From Tissierellia bacterium (GTDB lineage: Bacteria; Bacillota_A; Clostridia; Tissierellales; Peptoniphilaceae), in NCBI GenBank assembly GCA_012728775.1, contig JAAYEN010000037.1, forward strand, positions 1 to 6,285: a stretch of 6,285 nt of DNA, read 5' to 3'. The translations under genes were made by a program, and so were the position numbers. Position 1 is the stretch's first letter. Every line of letters starts with the position of its first letter. Below are positions 6,211 through 6,285 of the stretch, one piece after another. The notes under the pieces were generated by a model. That model made no database searches, was not told where the DNA came from, and saw only the letters and a list, made by a program, of their open reading frames with translations.

Positions 6211-6285
6211 GCTAAGCCGCTTCCTACCTTTTCTGGGGTAGCTTTGAAATCCTTCGGAATTGGAAGTGCTGATGCGGAATCAGTA
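6208..6285. other. Unassigned stretch of higher G+C at the right edge, abutting the broken kinase
   Basis: Positions 6211-6285 are 36/75 G+C (48%), against 14/60 (23%) in 6121-6180. The upstream membrane helix and start codon of the kinase would be expected here, but no frame shows a hydrophobic segment. Two frames stay open to the edge: one on the - strand (containing SALPIPKDFKATPEKVG) and one on the + strand (containing PLPTFSGVALKSFGIG). Neither is a family I know. It could be the end of an inserted element, a neighbouring gene fused by deletion, or an assembly artefact. Confidence 0.45.

Noticed and set aside
6078..6284. Open frame on the - strand entering from the right edge (contains SALPIPKDFKATPEKVG), ending in a TGA that overlaps the kinase Met at 6081
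   Set aside because: Its second half runs through DNA that encodes kinase linker in another frame, so at most its first part could be a real gene tail. I do not recognise it and kept the region as unassigned.

Overview
The window is AT-rich (about 30% G+C by eye, with A/T-biased third positions and strong AGGAGG-type ribosome binding sites). This suggests a low-GC Bacillota, probably an anaerobic clostridial or Peptoniphilus-like lineage. That placement is inferred from composition and gene content; no marker gene confirms it.

Layout. (1) At the left edge, on the + strand, is the tail of a carbohydrate ABC transporter operon: the last 34 residues of a MalG-type inner-membrane permease, then a complete UgpC/MsmK-type ATPase, ending at a good intrinsic terminator (1214-1254). 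(2) Everything after it is on the - strand. A single HD-domain phosphohydrolase of the YfbR/HDDC2 type (1369-1956) has its own promoter with a palindrome over the -10. (3) A perfect 20-bp hairpin (2146-2190) separates it from an antimicrobial-peptide detoxification module. Read in the direction of transcription (right to left), this module is a BceS-type histidine kinase (5329-6081, with damage at its 5' end), a BceR-type operator and promoter (about 5210-5273), a BceA-type ATPase (4425-5180), a BceB-type permease (2576-4435) and a small membrane-anchored protein I do not recognise (2189-2569).

How the module would work. In known Bce systems the BceAB transporter both protects against cell-wall-targeting peptides such as bacitracin and acts as the sensor. 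It signals flux to a BceS kinase that has two membrane helices and almost no extracellular domain. The kinase phosphorylates BceR, which activates the transporter operon. Here the transporter and a near-ideal operator are intact, but the kinase reading frame has lost its membrane anchor. A transmembrane-like segment is found in another frame just upstream, and beyond it lies a stretch of markedly higher G+C (about 48% against 23% next door) that does not look like kinase. The response regulator gene is not in the window.

I found no tRNA, rRNA, CRISPR array or complete insertion sequence. The points most worth a second look are the tandem BceR-like boxes, the broken kinase 5' end with its foreign-looking flank, the unrecognised small protein in the transporter operon, and the two palindromes around the HD-domain gene.
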